Of a stretch of DNA of 64,000 bases, positions 22,337-30,800 are shown in pieces. How positions within the stretch are numbered: the first letter of the stretch is position 1; every line of letters starts with the position of its first letter. The notes under the pieces are model-generated. The model was not told where the DNA came from. It saw only the letters and a program-made list of their open reading frames with translations, and made no database searches. The position numbers and the translations under genes were made by a program. The stretch comes from Streptomyces griseoflavus (GTDB lineage Bacteria; Actinomycetota; Actinomycetes; Streptomycetales; Streptomycetaceae): positions 186,001 to 250,000 of the forward strand of contig NZ_BMUC01000008.1 in the NCBI RefSeq assembly GCF_014649995.1, written 5' to 3'.

Positions 22337-22549
22337 ATGTCGTCGCGTCGTCGTGCCTGTCCCGAGTGCCGCCGTGAGATCGCCGTCGTCGCCGGGCGGT
22401 ACGCGCGGCACGACCCGCCCGGCGCCCGGGGGAGCGGGGAGCTGACGTCCTGCCCCGGATCGCGGCGGCAGGCCCCGCTCGGGGCGGAACAGCCGTCGCT
22501 GGACGGGCACGTGGTGCCGGAGTTCCCGGGGCAGATGTCCCTCTTCTAG
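22337..22549 (+). CDS. Small zinc-finger-like protein
   Basis: A 70-residue protein starting MSSRRRACPECRREIAVVAG. One Cys pair (CPEC) and a later single Cys (TSCPG) with a His (ARHD) could bind zinc. It ends in PEFPGQMSLF. Similar short proteins are common in Streptomyces with no assigned role. It is convergent with the oxidoreductase gene, 13 bp away. Confidence 0.6.
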   Translation: MSSRRRACPECRREIAVVAGRYARHDPPGARGSGELTSCPGSRRQAPLGAEQPSLDGHVVPEFPGQMSLF

Positions 22550-22562
22550 CGTCCGGCGCCGC

Positions 22563-23219
22563 TCAGTTGCCCGCCACCGACTTGACCGCCACCGACACCG
22601 GCGCGTTGCCGCTGATGAGTTCCAGGGTCAGGCCGGCCGTCGCGGGCGTGTCCACCAGTTCCGCGAGGACGGCGGCCACGTCGTCCCGGGGGACGGGCCC
22701 GCGCCCCGTGTGGGCCTCCAGGCGGACCAGGCCGGTGCCCGCGTCGTCGGTCAGCCGGCCGGGCCGCAGGACCGTCCAGTCCAGGGCGTCCAGACCGCGC
22801 ACGTAGGCGTCCGCCTCGCCCTTGGCGCGCAGGTACACGTCGAAGACCTCGTCGCCCTGGTGTGCCGGGTCCGCGCCCATGGACGACACGATGACGAAGC
22901 GCCGTACGCCCGCGCGGACGGCCGCGTCGGCGAAGAGGACCGCAGCCGCCTTGTCCACCGTCTCCTTGCGTTCGACCCCGCTGCCCGGTCCCGCGCCCGC
23001 CGCGAACACGGCGGCGTCCGCGCCTTCGAGCCGCTGCGCGACCTCCTCCACCGACGCCGACTCCAGGTCCAGGACGACCGGTTCGGCGCCCAGTTGCCGG
23101 AGCTCGTCCGCCTGTTCGGGTTTGCGGATGATGCCCGCCGCCTCGTCCCCGCGCGCGGCGAGCAGCCGCTCCAGCCGCAGCGCGATCTGACCATGACCAC
23201 CAGCGATGACAATGCGCAT
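22563..23219 (-). CDS. NAD(P)-binding oxidoreductase (atypical SDR, NmrA-like)
   Basis: A 218-residue protein starting MRIVIAGGHGQIALRLERLL. The GGHGQIA motif at 7-13 is the atypical-SDR Rossmann glycine motif. VVLDLESASVEEVAQRLEGA follows, then VSSMGADPAHQ and a shifted YLRAKGEAD (Tyr and Lys of the active site pair) at about 133-141. Such proteins are NAD(P)H-dependent sugar or flavin-type reductases or redox sensors. The ATG at 23219 is used because the upstream extension lies in repeats and is not protein-like. Confidence 0.8.
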   Translation of the reverse strand: MRIVIAGGHGQIALRLERLLAARGDEAAGIIRKPEQADELRQLGAEPVVLDLESASVEEVAQRLEGADAAVFAAGAGPGSGVERKETVDKAAAVLFADAAVRAGVRRFVIVSSMGADPAHQGDEVFDVYLRAKGEADAYVRGLDALDWTVLRPGRLTDDAGTGLVRLEAHTGRGPVPRDDVAAVLAELVDTPATAGLTLELISGNAPVSVAVKSVAGN

Positions 23220-23330
23220 GCCTCCGACCGTACGCCCGGACGGCCGCATCCGCCGCGCGACTCCCGCGACGCGCCGCGACACCCGTGGCACGCCGGGCGG
23301 GACGGACACACGGCGGCGGGCTCCATGCCC

Positions 23331-23432
23331 TGCGCGAGCCCGTGCCCCACGCGAGCCCGTGCCCTACGCGAGCCCGTGCCCTACGCGAGCCCGTGCCCTG
23401 CGCGAGCCCGTTGCCTACGCGGGCCCGCGCCC
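23331..23432. repeat. 17-bp tandem repeat, six units
   Basis: Six contiguous 17-bp units close to TACGCGAGCCCGTGCCC fill 102 bp. Units 3 and 4 are identical and the outer ones carry one to three changes. The array lies upstream of the oxidoreductase gene and runs into the last codons of the amidohydrolase gene, whose TAG stop is part of a unit. It is a likely site of length variation by slippage. Confidence 0.8.
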
Positions 23433-24680
23433 CTGCCGGGGCAGTCCCGGAGCCGCCGTGCCCGCCGAGTCGCAGTACTCCCGCACCGCGCTCGTCCGCG
23501 CCACCACCCGGCCCCCATGGACCACGATCCGGCTGTACGCCAGCGACAGGGCGCCCGGGAGCGCCTCGCCGCGGACCGCCAGCAGTTCCGCCGGGAAACC
23601 GGCCTCCACGCGCACCTCGGGCAGTCCGAGAGCCGCCCGTGCGGACGCGCTCACCGTGGCGTACGCGTCCTCCGCCGAGAGTCCCTGGCACGAGGCCAGC
23701 AGGTAGGCCGCCTCCAGCGGGTCGCCGCGGCCCACCGGGTTGGACACGTCCCGCAGGGCGCCGCTGCCCGCGGCCACCCGCACCCCCGCCGAGCGCAACA
23801 GCCGTACCGGGGCCGCGGCGTGGGCGTCCACGGCGCCGCAGCCGCCCTGGGGCAGGCACACGACCGTCACCCCGGCCGCCGCGAGCCGGTCCGCGGTACG
23901 GGCGGCCAGTTCGGCCGGCAGCGCCGCGAGACCGCCGCACGGGCCGAGGGCGACGCCCGGCCGCAGCCCGCCCGCCATGGCCGCGAACCGGGCCAGCCGG
24001 GCGGGATCGGCGGCGTCCGTGTGCAGGTCGACGGGGCAGCCGTGCTCCGAGGCGATCTCCAGGGCCGCCTCCACGTAGCCCGTGGGATCGGGGTCGAGGT
24101 CCGGGCAGCCGCCCACCACGCTCGCCCCCATCTTCAGCGCGTCGCGCAGCACCGCGAGCCCTTCCGCCCCGGCCACCCCGGTCAGTACCCGCGGCATCGC
24201 CACGGTCGTCAGCTCGGCCAGCCCGCGCAGCGAACGCCCCGCCTCCAGGACGGCGGTCAGCGCGCCCAGACCGGCCAGGTCGCCCACCCGCACATGGGCC
24301 CGCAACGCCGTCGCACCGTGCCCGAGTTGCAGCAGCACCGCCTCCGTCGCACGCCGCCGGACGCTCCCCGGTTCGTACGAGACGGGCCCGTCGGCGTCGG
24401 CGGACAGGGCGGTGGCCGCGTGGGAGTGGGGTTCGACGGGGGCCGGCAGCAGCAGGTAGCCGGTGAGGTCGACCCGGGTGCCGGCCGCGCGCGTGCCGTC
24501 CGCCGCGAGGCTGCCCGCCGTGCCCACCGCCTCGATGCGTCCGCCGTCCAGCCGCACGTCCACGGTCCTTCCGTCGGTGAGCCGCGCTCCGCACAGCAGC
24601 AGCGGAGCCGGGTCGGCCGGAGGCGGCCCCGGGGGCGACGGCCACGAGTCGGACGGTGGCTGCGGCCGGCTGTCGGGCAT
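23415..24680 (-). CDS. Amidohydrolase-like protein (cytosine deaminase family)
   Basis: A 421-residue protein starting MPDSRPQPPSDSWPSPPGPP; AGGAG lies 6 nt before the ATG at 24680. The fold is that of composite-domain amidohydrolases: an N-terminal beta part, then PVEPHSHAATAL (two metal-site His), VDLHTDAADPAR (third His), and GSGALRDVSNPVGRGDPLEA near the C-terminal metal-site position. The His expected in the region VALGPCGGLAALP of cytosine deaminases is not seen, and the Gly-x-Asp motif reads GSGALRD, so metal binding may be altered. The substrate is unknown. Confidence 0.72.
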   Translation of the reverse strand: MPDSRPQPPSDSWPSPPGPPPADPAPLLLCGARLTDGRTVDVRLDGGRIEAVGTAGSLAADGTRAAGTRVDLTGYLLLPAPVEPHSHAATALSADADGPVSYEPGSVRRRATEAVLLQLGHGATALRAHVRVGDLAGLGALTAVLEAGRSLRGLAELTTVAMPRVLTGVAGAEGLAVLRDALKMGASVVGGCPDLDPDPTGYVEAALEIASEHGCPVDLHTDAADPARLARFAAMAGGLRPGVALGPCGGLAALPAELAARTADRLAAAGVTVVCLPQGGCGAVDAHAAAPVRLLRSAGVRVAAGSGALRDVSNPVGRGDPLEAAYLLASCQGLSAEDAYATVSASARAALGLPEVRVEAGFPAELLAVRGEALPGALSLAYSRIVVHGGRVVARTSAVREYCDSAGTAAPGLPRQGRGPA

Positions 24681-24844
24681 CACACTCCTGGGGCTCCGGC
24701 TGCGGCACGTGGACGCGCAGCACACGGGGGCAAGATCACACAGAGTGAGACGAGCCTAGGGCGGCCCCACGCCCCCCGCCGGGAGGAGCGCAATAGTCGT
24801 ACCGGCGTGGTCCCCCATGAGGGGACAGGGCACCCGAAACGGAT

Positions 24845-24874
24845 TTGGGCGAACGGCTGAGGACCGTGTAATGT
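24845..24874 (+). promoter_or_regulatory. Promoter of the tRNA-Thr/tRNA-Met unit
   Basis: TTGGGC (24845) and TAATGT (24869) with 18-bp spacing lie 11 bp upstream of the tRNA-Thr start, a good principal-sigma-factor promoter. Confidence 0.55.
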
Positions 24875-24885
24875 CTTCCTCGCTC

Positions 24886-24958
24886 GCCCCAATAGCTCAG
24901 TCGGCAGAGCGTCTCCATGGTAAGGAGAAGGTCAACGGTTCGATTCCGTTTTGGGGCT
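24886..24958 (+). tRNA. tRNA-Thr (GGT)
   Basis: 73 nt with full cloverleaf: acceptor GCCCCAA/TTGGGGC, D-arm GCTC/GAGC, anticodon stem TCTCC/GGAGA with loop ATGGTAA (anticodon GGT), T-arm AACGG-TTCGATT-CCGTT, discriminator T. CCA is not encoded. Confidence 0.95.
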
Positions 24959-25004
24959 CTGGTGTGTGAGGTTCCCGCCGCGAGGCGGGGCCCGATCGCA
25001 TCAA

Positions 25005-25077
25005 AGCGGTGTAGCTCAGTCGGTAGAGCAAGCGGCTCATAATCGCTGTGTCACCGGTTCAAGTCCGGTCACCGCTA
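25005..25077 (+). tRNA. tRNA-Met (CAT), elongator type
   Basis: 73 nt: acceptor AGCGGTG/CACCGCT, D-arm GCTC/GAGC, anticodon stem AGCGG/TCGCT with loop CTCATAA (anticodon CAT), T-arm ACCGG-TTCAAGT-CCGGT, discriminator A. The first acceptor pair is A-T, so it is not the initiator type. Confidence 0.95.
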
Positions 25078-25082
25078 CAGAC

Positions 25083-25127
25083 AGTAGCCGATTGCGGGGT
25101 CGGTCCTTCGATCGGCTACTCTTTTCT
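25083..25127 (+). terminator. Terminator after tRNA-Met
   Basis: AGTAGCCGAT and ATCGGCTACT form a perfect 10-bp stem followed by CTTTTCT, 5 bp past the tRNA. Confidence 0.75.
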
Positions 25128-25166
25128 GCGTACATACAGTCAATCCGTTCGTCAAGGAGCACTCAC

Positions 25167-25331
25167 GTGGCTGCCACCGACGTCCGCCCGAAGATCACGC
25201 TGGCCTGCGTGGAGTGCAAGGAGCGGAACTACATCACCAAGAAGAACCGGCGTAACAACCCGGACCGTCTTGAGATGAAGAAGCACTGCCCGCGTTGCAA
25301 TGCGCACACCGCGCACCGCGAAACGCGATAA
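25167..25331 (+). CDS. rpmG: 50S ribosomal protein L33
   Basis: A 54-residue protein starting [20 protein letters not shown] from a GTG, with AAGGAG 8 nt upstream. It has the two CxxC pairs of the zinc-binding C+ form of L33 (CVEC and CPRC). L33 binds 23S rRNA near the E site. It is placed between tRNA genes and the MaoC genes as in other Streptomyces genomes. A strong terminator follows. Confidence 0.95.
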   Translation: MAATDVRPKITLACVECKERNYITKKNRRNNPDRLEMKKHCPRCNAHTAHRETR

Positions 25332-25343
25332 AACAGGCTCGTA

Positions 25344-25381
25344 CACGAGGCCGTCCCCCCAGTCAGGGGGGCGGCCTCGTG
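25344..25381 (+). terminator. Terminator of rpmG
   Basis: A 16-bp imperfect stem begins CACGAGGCC and closes GGCCTCGTG with a 5-nt loop. The 3' half is partly repeated at about 25393-25416. Confidence 0.75.
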
Positions 25382-25489
25382 TCGTTTCCCCACTCAGGGG
25401 GCGCCCTCGTGTCGTTCCCCCGCTGACCGGATACGGTCGGGACCGGCCGACCGCAGGCAGACACAGTCGACACAGGAGGTGCCGCGCGC

Positions 25490-25942
25490 ATGGCGCTCGA
25501 CCAGTCCTTCGTGGGGCGGACCTACCCGCCCACCGAGCCATACGAGGTGGGCCGGGAGAAGATCCGCGAGTTCGCCGAAGCGGTGGGGGACGCCAACCCG
25601 GCGTACACGGACGTGGAGGCCGCCAAGGAACTCGGCCATCCCGACGTGATCGCCCCGCCCACCTTCGTGTTCGCGATCACCTTCAAGGCCGCGGGCCAGG
25701 TCGTCGCCGACCCCCGGCTCGGCCTCGACTACACCCGGGTGGTGCACGGCGACCAGAAGTTCGCCTACAACCGGCCGGTGCGCGCCGGTGACCGGCTCAC
25801 CGTCACCTCGACCATCGAGACGATCAAATCGATGGCCGGCAACGACATACTGGACATCCGCGGCGAGGTGCACGACCAGGACGGCGAACACGTCGTCACC
25901 GCCTGGACCAAGCTGGTGGCCCGCGCGGCCGAGGAGGCGTGA
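25490..25942 (+). CDS. MaoC-like dehydratase N-terminal-domain protein (HadA-like)
   Basis: A 150-residue hot-dog-fold protein starting MALDQSFVGRTYPPTEPYEV. It has the FAS1-type dehydratase pattern (YEVGREKIREFAEAVGDANP, PPTFVFAITFK, VVHGDQKFAYNRPVRAGDRL). Alone it lacks the catalytic hydratase motif. In mycobacteria the analogous HadA pairs with HadB to dehydrate 3-hydroxyacyl-ACP. The next gene is the HadB-like partner, 8 bp away, so the two likely form a heterodimer. The ATG is preceded by GGAGGTG. Confidence 0.85.
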   Translation: MALDQSFVGRTYPPTEPYEVGREKIREFAEAVGDANPAYTDVEAAKELGHPDVIAPPTFVFAITFKAAGQVVADPRLGLDYTRVVHGDQKFAYNRPVRAGDRLTVTSTIETIKSMAGNDILDIRGEVHDQDGEHVVTAWTKLVARAAEEA

Positions 25943-25950
25943 CGAACACC

Positions 25951-26379
25951 ATGACGGCGAAGATCTCCTACGCCGACGTCGAGGTCGGCACCGAGCTGCC
26001 CGCACAGACGTTCCCCGTGACCCGCGCCACCCTCGTCCAGTACGCGGGCGCCTCCGGCGACTTCAACCCCATTCACTGGAACGAGAAGTTCGCCAAGGAG
26101 GTCGGCCTGCCCGACGTCATCGCGCACGGCATGTTCACCATGGCCGAGGCGATCCGCGTGGTGACCGACTGGGCGGGCGACCCGGGCGCGGTCGTCGAGT
26201 ACGGCGTCCGCTTCACCCGTCCGGTCGTCGTCCCCAACGACGACCGGGGCGCCGTCATCGAGGTCAGCGGCAAGGTCGCCGCCAAGCTCGACGACCACAC
26301 CGTCCGCGTGGACCTCACCGCGACCAGCGCCGGGCAGAAGGTCCTCGGCATGTCGCGGGCGGTCGTCCGGCTGGGCTGA
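25951..26379 (+). CDS. MaoC family dehydratase (HadB-like)
   Basis: A 142-residue hot-dog-fold protein starting MTAKISYADVEVGTELPAQT. The hydratase-2 motif is present: YAGASGDFNPIHWNEKFAKE with Asp and His in the catalytic positions, then PDVIAHGMFTMA. It probably acts with the preceding HadA-like subunit as a 3-hydroxyacyl dehydratase in fatty-acid-type metabolism. A GTG at 25939, overlapping the previous stop, is an alternative start that would add four residues. Confidence 0.85.
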   Translation: MTAKISYADVEVGTELPAQTFPVTRATLVQYAGASGDFNPIHWNEKFAKEVGLPDVIAHGMFTMAEAIRVVTDWAGDPGAVVEYGVRFTRPVVVPNDDRGAVIEVSGKVAAKLDDHTVRVDLTATSAGQKVLGMSRAVVRLG

Positions 26380-26433
26380 GCCGGACCGGCCGGGGGAGCG
26401 GGGCCGTCGGTGCCGTCTCGTAGTCTTGGGCCC

Positions 26434-27489
26434 GTGCAGGAACTCCACGACGCCCCCCTCGCCCCGCTGACCACCTTCCGGCTGGGCGGCCCCGCGACCC
26501 GGCTGATCACCGCGACGACCGACGACGAGGTGATCGCCGTCGTCCGCGAGGCCGACGACAGCGGCACGCCGCTGCTGGTCATCGGCGGCGGCTCCAACCT
26601 GGTCATCGGCGACAAGGGCTTCGACGGCACCGCCCTCGTCGTCGCGACCCGGGGTGTCACCCTGGACGGCACCCGACTGGAGCTGGCCGCCGGCGAGGTG
26701 TGGACCGACGCCGTCGCCCGCACCGTGGAGGCGGGGCTGGCCGGCGTCGAATGCCTGGCCGGCATCCCCGGCTCGGCGGGCGCCACCCCGATCCAGAACG
26801 TCGGCGCGTACGGGCAGGAGGTCTCCTCCACCATCACCGAGGTCGTCGCCTACGACCGCCGGGCCCGCGAGACCGTCACCCTGAGCAACGCGGAGTGCGC
26901 CTTCTCCTACCGCCACAGCCGCTTCAAGTCCGACCCCGAGCGGTACGTCGTCCTGCGCGTGCGTTTCGCCCTGGAGGACGCCGGCGGTCTGTCCGGTCCC
27001 GTCAGGTACGCCGAGACGGCCCGCGTCCTCGGTGTGGCACCGGGCGAGCGGGTACCGCTGACCGCGGCCCGCGAGACGGTGCTGGGGCTCCGCGCCGGCA
27101 AGGGCATGGTGCTGGACCCCGACGACCACGACACCTGGTCGGCCGGTTCCTTCTTCACCAACCCGATCCTCGACGACGAGGCGTTCGCCGCGTTCCGTAC
27201 GCGCGTCCGGGAGCGGCTCGGCGACGGCGTCGAGGCCCCCGCGTACCCCGCGGGCGAGGGGTACACCAAGACCTCCGCGGCCTGGCTGATCGACAAGGCC
27301 GGCTTCACCAAGGGCTACGGCGACGGCCCCGCCCGCATCTCCACCAAGCACACCCTCGCCCTCACCAACCGGGGCGAGGCGACCACCGAGGACCTGCTGG
27401 CGCTCGCCCGCGAAGTCGTCGCCGGCGTACGGGACGCGTTCGGCGTCACCCTGGTCAACGAGCCCGTGACGGTGGGCGTGACCCTGTAG
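26434..27489 (+). CDS. murB: UDP-N-acetylmuramate dehydrogenase
   Basis: A 351-residue flavoprotein starting MQELHDAPLAPLTTFRLGGP from a GTG. It reduces UDP-GlcNAc-enolpyruvate to UDP-MurNAc in peptidoglycan synthesis in the cytosol. FAD-domain motifs are LVIGGGSNLVIGD, GVECLAGIPGSAGATPIQNV and GAYGQEVS. The substrate domain has FSYRHSRFKSD, the catalytic-serine region WSAGSFFTNPIL and the closing Glu near NEPVTVGVTL. Length fits MurB of actinobacteria. It follows the two MaoC genes in the same direction. Confidence 0.95.
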   Translation: MQELHDAPLAPLTTFRLGGPATRLITATTDDEVIAVVREADDSGTPLLVIGGGSNLVIGDKGFDGTALVVATRGVTLDGTRLELAAGEVWTDAVARTVEAGLAGVECLAGIPGSAGATPIQNVGAYGQEVSSTITEVVAYDRRARETVTLSNAECAFSYRHSRFKSDPERYVVLRVRFALEDAGGLSGPVRYAETARVLGVAPGERVPLTAARETVLGLRAGKGMVLDPDDHDTWSAGSFFTNPILDDEAFAAFRTRVRERLGDGVEAPAYPAGEGYTKTSAAWLIDKAGFTKGYGDGPARISTKHTLALTNRGEATTEDLLALAREVVAGVRDAFGVTLVNEPVTVGVTL

Positions 27490-27507
27490 CGGAGCATCCC
27501 CGTCGTC

Positions 27508-27536
27508 GCCCGGCACACCGGCCCGCGATGCCGGGC
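27508..27536. terminator. Weak hairpin between convergent murB and adenosine deaminase
   Basis: GCCCGGC and GCCGGGC pair over a 15-nt loop between two convergent genes. It may stop both transcripts. Confidence 0.35.
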
Positions 27537-27576
27537 CTGCTGGTCTGCCTCAAGCCGTATCCGCCCTACGCCCACT

Positions 27577-28617
27577 TCAAGAGGCCGGGGAGCTGAGCCA
27601 GTCGTCCACGCCTGACAGCAGCTTCGCCTTCACGTCCTCCGGGGCCGCCGAGCCTCGCACCGACTGACGGGCCACCTCCGCGAGCTCCGCGTCCGTGAAG
27701 CCGTGGTGGACGCGGGCGATCTCGTACTGCGCCGCCAGCCGGGAACCGAAGAGCAGCGGATCGTCCGCCCCCAGCGCCAGCGGCACACCCGCCTCGAACA
27801 GCGTCCGCAGCGGTACGTCCTCGTGCTTCTCGTAGACACCCAGCGCCACGTTGGACGCCGGGCACACCTCACAGGTCACCTGGCGGTCCGCGAGCCGCTG
27901 CATCAGCCGCGGGTCGTCCGCCGCCCGCACACCGTGCCCGATCCGGTGCGCCTCCAGGTCGTCCAGGCAGTCCCGCACCGACGCGGGGCCCGCCAGCTCG
28001 CCGCCGTGCGGGGCGGACAGCAGCCCGCCGTCCCGGGCGATCGCGAACGCGCGGTCGAAGTCGCGGGCCATCCCGCGCCGCTCGTCGTTGGACAGCCCGA
28101 ACCCGACCACGCCCCGGTCCGCATACCGCACCGCGAGCCGGGCCAGCGTGCGCGCGTCCAGGGGGTGCTTCATCCGGTTGGCGGCCACCAGCACCCGCAT
28201 CCCGATCCCGGTGTCCCGCATCGCCGCGTCCACCGCGTCCAGGATGATCTCCAGCGTCGGGATCAGCCCGCCCAGCCGGGGCGCGTACGACGTCGGGTCG
28301 ACCTGGATCTCCAGCCAGCCGGAACCGTCGCGCACCTCCTCCTCCGCCGCCTCCCGCACCAGCCGCTGGATGTCCTCCGGCTCGCGCAGGCACGAACGGG
28401 CGGCGTCGTACAGCCGCTGGAAGCGGAACCAGCCGCGCTCGTCCGTGGCCCGCAGTCTCGGCGGCTCCCCGCCGGTCAGCGCGTCGGTCAGCGCCTCGGG
28501 CAGGCGGACCCCGTACTTGTCGGCCAGCTCCAGCAGGGTGGCGGGCCGCATGGACCCGGTGAAGTGCAGGTGGAGATGGGCCTTCGGCAGTTCAGAGACA
28601 TCACGTACACGCTCCAT
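27577..28617 (-). CDS. Adenosine deaminase-family protein
   Basis: A 346-residue protein starting MERVRDVSELPKAHLHLHFT. It has the TIM-barrel deaminase signature: HLHLHFTGSMRP (metal-binding His pair at 14-16), APHGGELAGP with His and the catalytic Glu (the usual HAGE reads HGGE), HRIGHGVRA, and LGADDPLLFGS supplying the metal-site Asp-Asp. It likely deaminates adenosine or a related purine. The ATG at 28617 places the conserved LPKAHLHLH motif close to the N-terminus as usual. An aminotransferase gene lies upstream behind a terminator. Confidence 0.88.
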   Translation of the reverse strand: MERVRDVSELPKAHLHLHFTGSMRPATLLELADKYGVRLPEALTDALTGGEPPRLRATDERGWFRFQRLYDAARSCLREPEDIQRLVREAAEEEVRDGSGWLEIQVDPTSYAPRLGGLIPTLEIILDAVDAAMRDTGIGMRVLVAANRMKHPLDARTLARLAVRYADRGVVGFGLSNDERRGMARDFDRAFAIARDGGLLSAPHGGELAGPASVRDCLDDLEAHRIGHGVRAADDPRLMQRLADRQVTCEVCPASNVALGVYEKHEDVPLRTLFEAGVPLALGADDPLLFGSRLAAQYEIARVHHGFTDAELAEVARQSVRGSAAPEDVKAKLLSGVDDWLSSPAS

Positions 28618-28690
28618 TCCCAGATCCTGCCGCACGTCCCGCCCGTCCCGGTAGCGCTTTCACCGTTCGTGGTCTTGCCCGCACAAACAA

Positions 28691-28725
28691 ACAGGGGCGC
28701 CCGGGGTGAATCCGGGCGCCCCTGT
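28691..28725 (-). terminator. Terminator of the aminotransferase gene
   Basis: A perfect 14-bp stem (ACAGGGGCGCCCGG and its complement) with a 7-nt loop is followed, reading leftward, by TTGTTTGTG. Confidence 0.8.
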
Positions 28726-28740
28726 GGTGGAAGGCGGAGG

Positions 28741-29967
28741 TCAGTCCCGCGCCTCCGCAAGCAGCTTCTGGATCCGGCTCACGCCCTCGACGAGGTCCTC
28801 GTCACCGAGCGCGTACGACAGCCGCAGGTAGCCCGGGGTGCCGAACGCCTCACCGGGCACCACCGCGACCTCGGCCTCCTCCAGGATGAGCGCGGCCAGC
28901 TCGACCGAGTCCTGCGGGCGCTTGCCCCGGATCTCCTTGCCGATCAGCGCCTTCACCGAGGGGTAGGCGTAGAACGCGCCCTCGGGCTCCGGGCACAGGA
29001 CACCGTCGATCTCGTTGAGCATCCGCACGATGGTCTTGCGCCGCCGGTCGAAGGCCTCGCGCATCGTCGCGACCGCGTCCAGGTCGCCGGAGACGGCGGC
29101 GAGAGCGGCGGCCTGGGCGACGTTGGAGACGTTCGACGTGGCGTGCGACTGGAGGTTGGTCGCGGCCTTCACCACGTCCTTCGGGCCGATGACCCAGCCG
29201 ACCCGCCAGCCCGTCATCGCGTACGTCTTCGCGACACCGTTGACCACGATGCACTTGTCGCGCAGCTCGGGCAGCAGCGCGGGCAGGGACACGGAGACGG
29301 CGTCGCCGTAGACCAGGTGCTCGTAGATCTCGTCCGTCAGCACCCACAGACCGTGTTCCACGGCCCACTGGCCGATCGCCTCGGTCTCGGCCTCGCCGTA
29401 GACCGCGCCGGTCGGGTTCGACGGGGAGACGAACAGGACGACCTTCGTCTTCTCCGTGCGGGCCGCCTCCAGCTGCTCCACGCTCACGCGGTAGCCGGTG
29501 GTCTCGTCGGCGACGACCTCGACCGGGACACCGCCGGCCAGCCGGATCGACTCCGGGTAGGTGGTCCAGTACGGCGCGGGGACGATGACCTCGTCGCCCG
29601 GGTCGAGGATCGCGGCGAAGGCCTCGTAGATGGCCTGCTTGCCGCCGTTGGTGACGAGGATCTGGGACGGGTCCACCTCGTAACCGGAGTCGCGCAGCGT
29701 CTTGGCGGCGATCGCGGACTTCAGTTCCGGCAGACCGCCGGCCGGTGTGTAGCGGTGGTACTTCGGGTTCTTGCAGGCCTCGATCGCGGCCTCGACGATG
29801 TAGTCGGGCGTCGGGAAGTCGGGCTCACCGGCACCGAAGCCGATCACCGGTCGCCCGGCGGCCTTGAGGGCCTTGGCCTTGGCGTCCACGGCGAGGGTGG
29901 CGGACTCGGAGATCGCACCGACTCGGGCGGAGACCCGGCGCTCGGTGGGAGGGGTTGCAGCGCTCAT
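28741..29967 (-). CDS. aspC: Pyridoxal-phosphate-dependent aspartate aminotransferase
   Basis: A 408-residue class I/II aminotransferase starting [20 protein letters not shown]. It transfers the amino group of aspartate to 2-oxoglutarate. Visible features are [50 protein letters not shown], the PLP lysine K247 in [16 protein letters not shown], and the carboxylate-binding Arg in GYLRLSYA. This is the class Ib type common in actinobacteria and thermophiles. Upstream residues of the longer frame do not look like protein. It is divergent from tRNA-Trp. Confidence 0.93.
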   Translation of the reverse strand: MSAATPPTERRVSARVGAISESATLAVDAKAKALKAAGRPVIGFGAGEPDFPTPDYIVEAAIEACKNPKYHRYTPAGGLPELKSAIAAKTLRDSGYEVDPSQILVTNGGKQAIYEAFAAILDPGDEVIVPAPYWTTYPESIRLAGGVPVEVVADETTGYRVSVEQLEAARTEKTKVVLFVSPSNPTGAVYGEAETEAIGQWAVEHGLWVLTDEIYEHLVYGDAVSVSLPALLPELRDKCIVVNGVAKTYAMTGWRVGWVIGPKDVVKAATNLQSHATSNVSNVAQAAALAAVSGDLDAVATMREAFDRRRKTIVRMLNEIDGVLCPEPEGAFYAYPSVKALIGKEIRGKRPQDSVELAALILEEAEVAVVPGEAFGTPGYLRLSYALGDEDLVEGVSRIQKLLAEARD

Positions 29968-30250
29968 GGGCCCATCGTTCCAGACCGGAAACCTCACGGG
30001 CACAGGGGTTTCACCGACTGAACATCGCCGGGGAGATCGCTGAACACCAGTCCGGTTCCCCGGTGCGGGCCCACGTCGCCGGGGGTGGTTCCGCGCCGTC
30101 CGCGGCCGGGACGGTTCCCGCGCGGGCACTTTCTGTTCGACGCCCGGCCCAGGAACACGTACACTCTCACCTCGTTGGCCTTCAGCGGCCCGCGCCCGTC
30201 CGGTGCACACCAAGCATCCGGTTGGATGCGGTACGTTGGGGGACACACAA
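29968..30250. other. Divergent promoter region of aspC and tRNA-Trp
   Basis: No gene is seen between the aminotransferase start and tRNA-Trp. The stretch must hold the leftward aspC promoter and the rightward tRNA-Trp/secE promoter; TACGTT at 30232 is a possible -10 box for the latter, but I see no matching -35. Confidence 0.4.
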
Positions 30251-30323
30251 AGGGTCGTAGCTCAATTGGTAGAGCACTGGTCTCCAAAACCAGCGGTTGG
30301 GGGTTCAAGTCCCTCCGGCCCTG
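30251..30323 (+). tRNA. tRNA-Trp (CCA)
   Basis: 73 nt: acceptor AGGGTCG/CGGCCCT with one G-U, D-arm GCTC/GAGC, anticodon stem CTGGT/ACCAG with loop CTCCAAA (anticodon CCA), T-arm GGGGG-TTCAAGT-CCCTC, discriminator G. It lies directly upstream of secE, a conserved arrangement. Confidence 0.95.
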
Positions 30324-30432
30324 CTACACACACCATCGCCAGGATGTGTGCGCATGTACGTACAGCAATGCACCGCCGTGCGGGCTCGGACCGGGCGCGG
30401 CACGGCCACGACCCGGAATCAGGTGAGGACGA

Positions 30433-30720
30433 GTGACGGACGCCGTGGGCTCCATCGACATGCCTGATGCCGAGGACGAGGCTCCGGACTCCAAGAAGAA
30501 GACCCGCAAGGGCGGCAAGCGGGCCAAGAAGGGTCCGCTGAAGCGCCTCGCGCTCTTCTACCGCCAGATCGTCGCGGAGCTCCGCAAGGTCGTCTGGCCG
30601 ACCCGAAACCAGCTGACGTCGTACACGACCGCTGTGATCATCTTCGTGGTCGTGATGATCGGCCTGATCACTCTGATCGACTATGGCCTCAGCAACGCCG
30701 CCAAGTACGTCTTCGGCTGA
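30433..30720 (+). CDS. secE: Preprotein translocase subunit SecE
   Basis: A 95-residue protein from a GTG, starting [20 protein letters not shown]. It has a charged N-terminal extension ([20 protein letters not shown]), the conserved amphipathic motif [20 protein letters not shown] and one membrane segment ([20 protein letters not shown]). SecE clamps the SecYEG channel. It is followed by nusG, forming the secE-nusG pair, downstream of tRNA-Trp. Confidence 0.95.
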   Translation: MTDAVGSIDMPDAEDEAPDSKKKTRKGGKRAKKGPLKRLALFYRQIVAELRKVVWPTRNQLTSYTTAVIIFVVVMIGLITLIDYGLSNAAKYVFG

Positions 30721-30800
30721 TCCCCGAGCGAAGAGCGCCGAGGTACCCGGCGCTCCTTTCGCATGTTCCACCCCTATGTATCCAGGAAGAAGCAGCCACC

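Noticed and set aside
23331-23432. Possible CRISPR array
   Set aside because: The repeats are contiguous 17-bp units without spacers and there are no cas genes.
22546-24723. 725-codon leftward frame and 716-codon rightward frame at the amidohydrolase
   Set aside because: Gly/Arg-rich chance frames covering the recognised amidohydrolase and oxidoreductase genes.
27703-30021. 772-codon plus-strand frame opposite the deaminase and aminotransferase
   Set aside because: Antisense shadow; both leftward proteins have complete family motifs.
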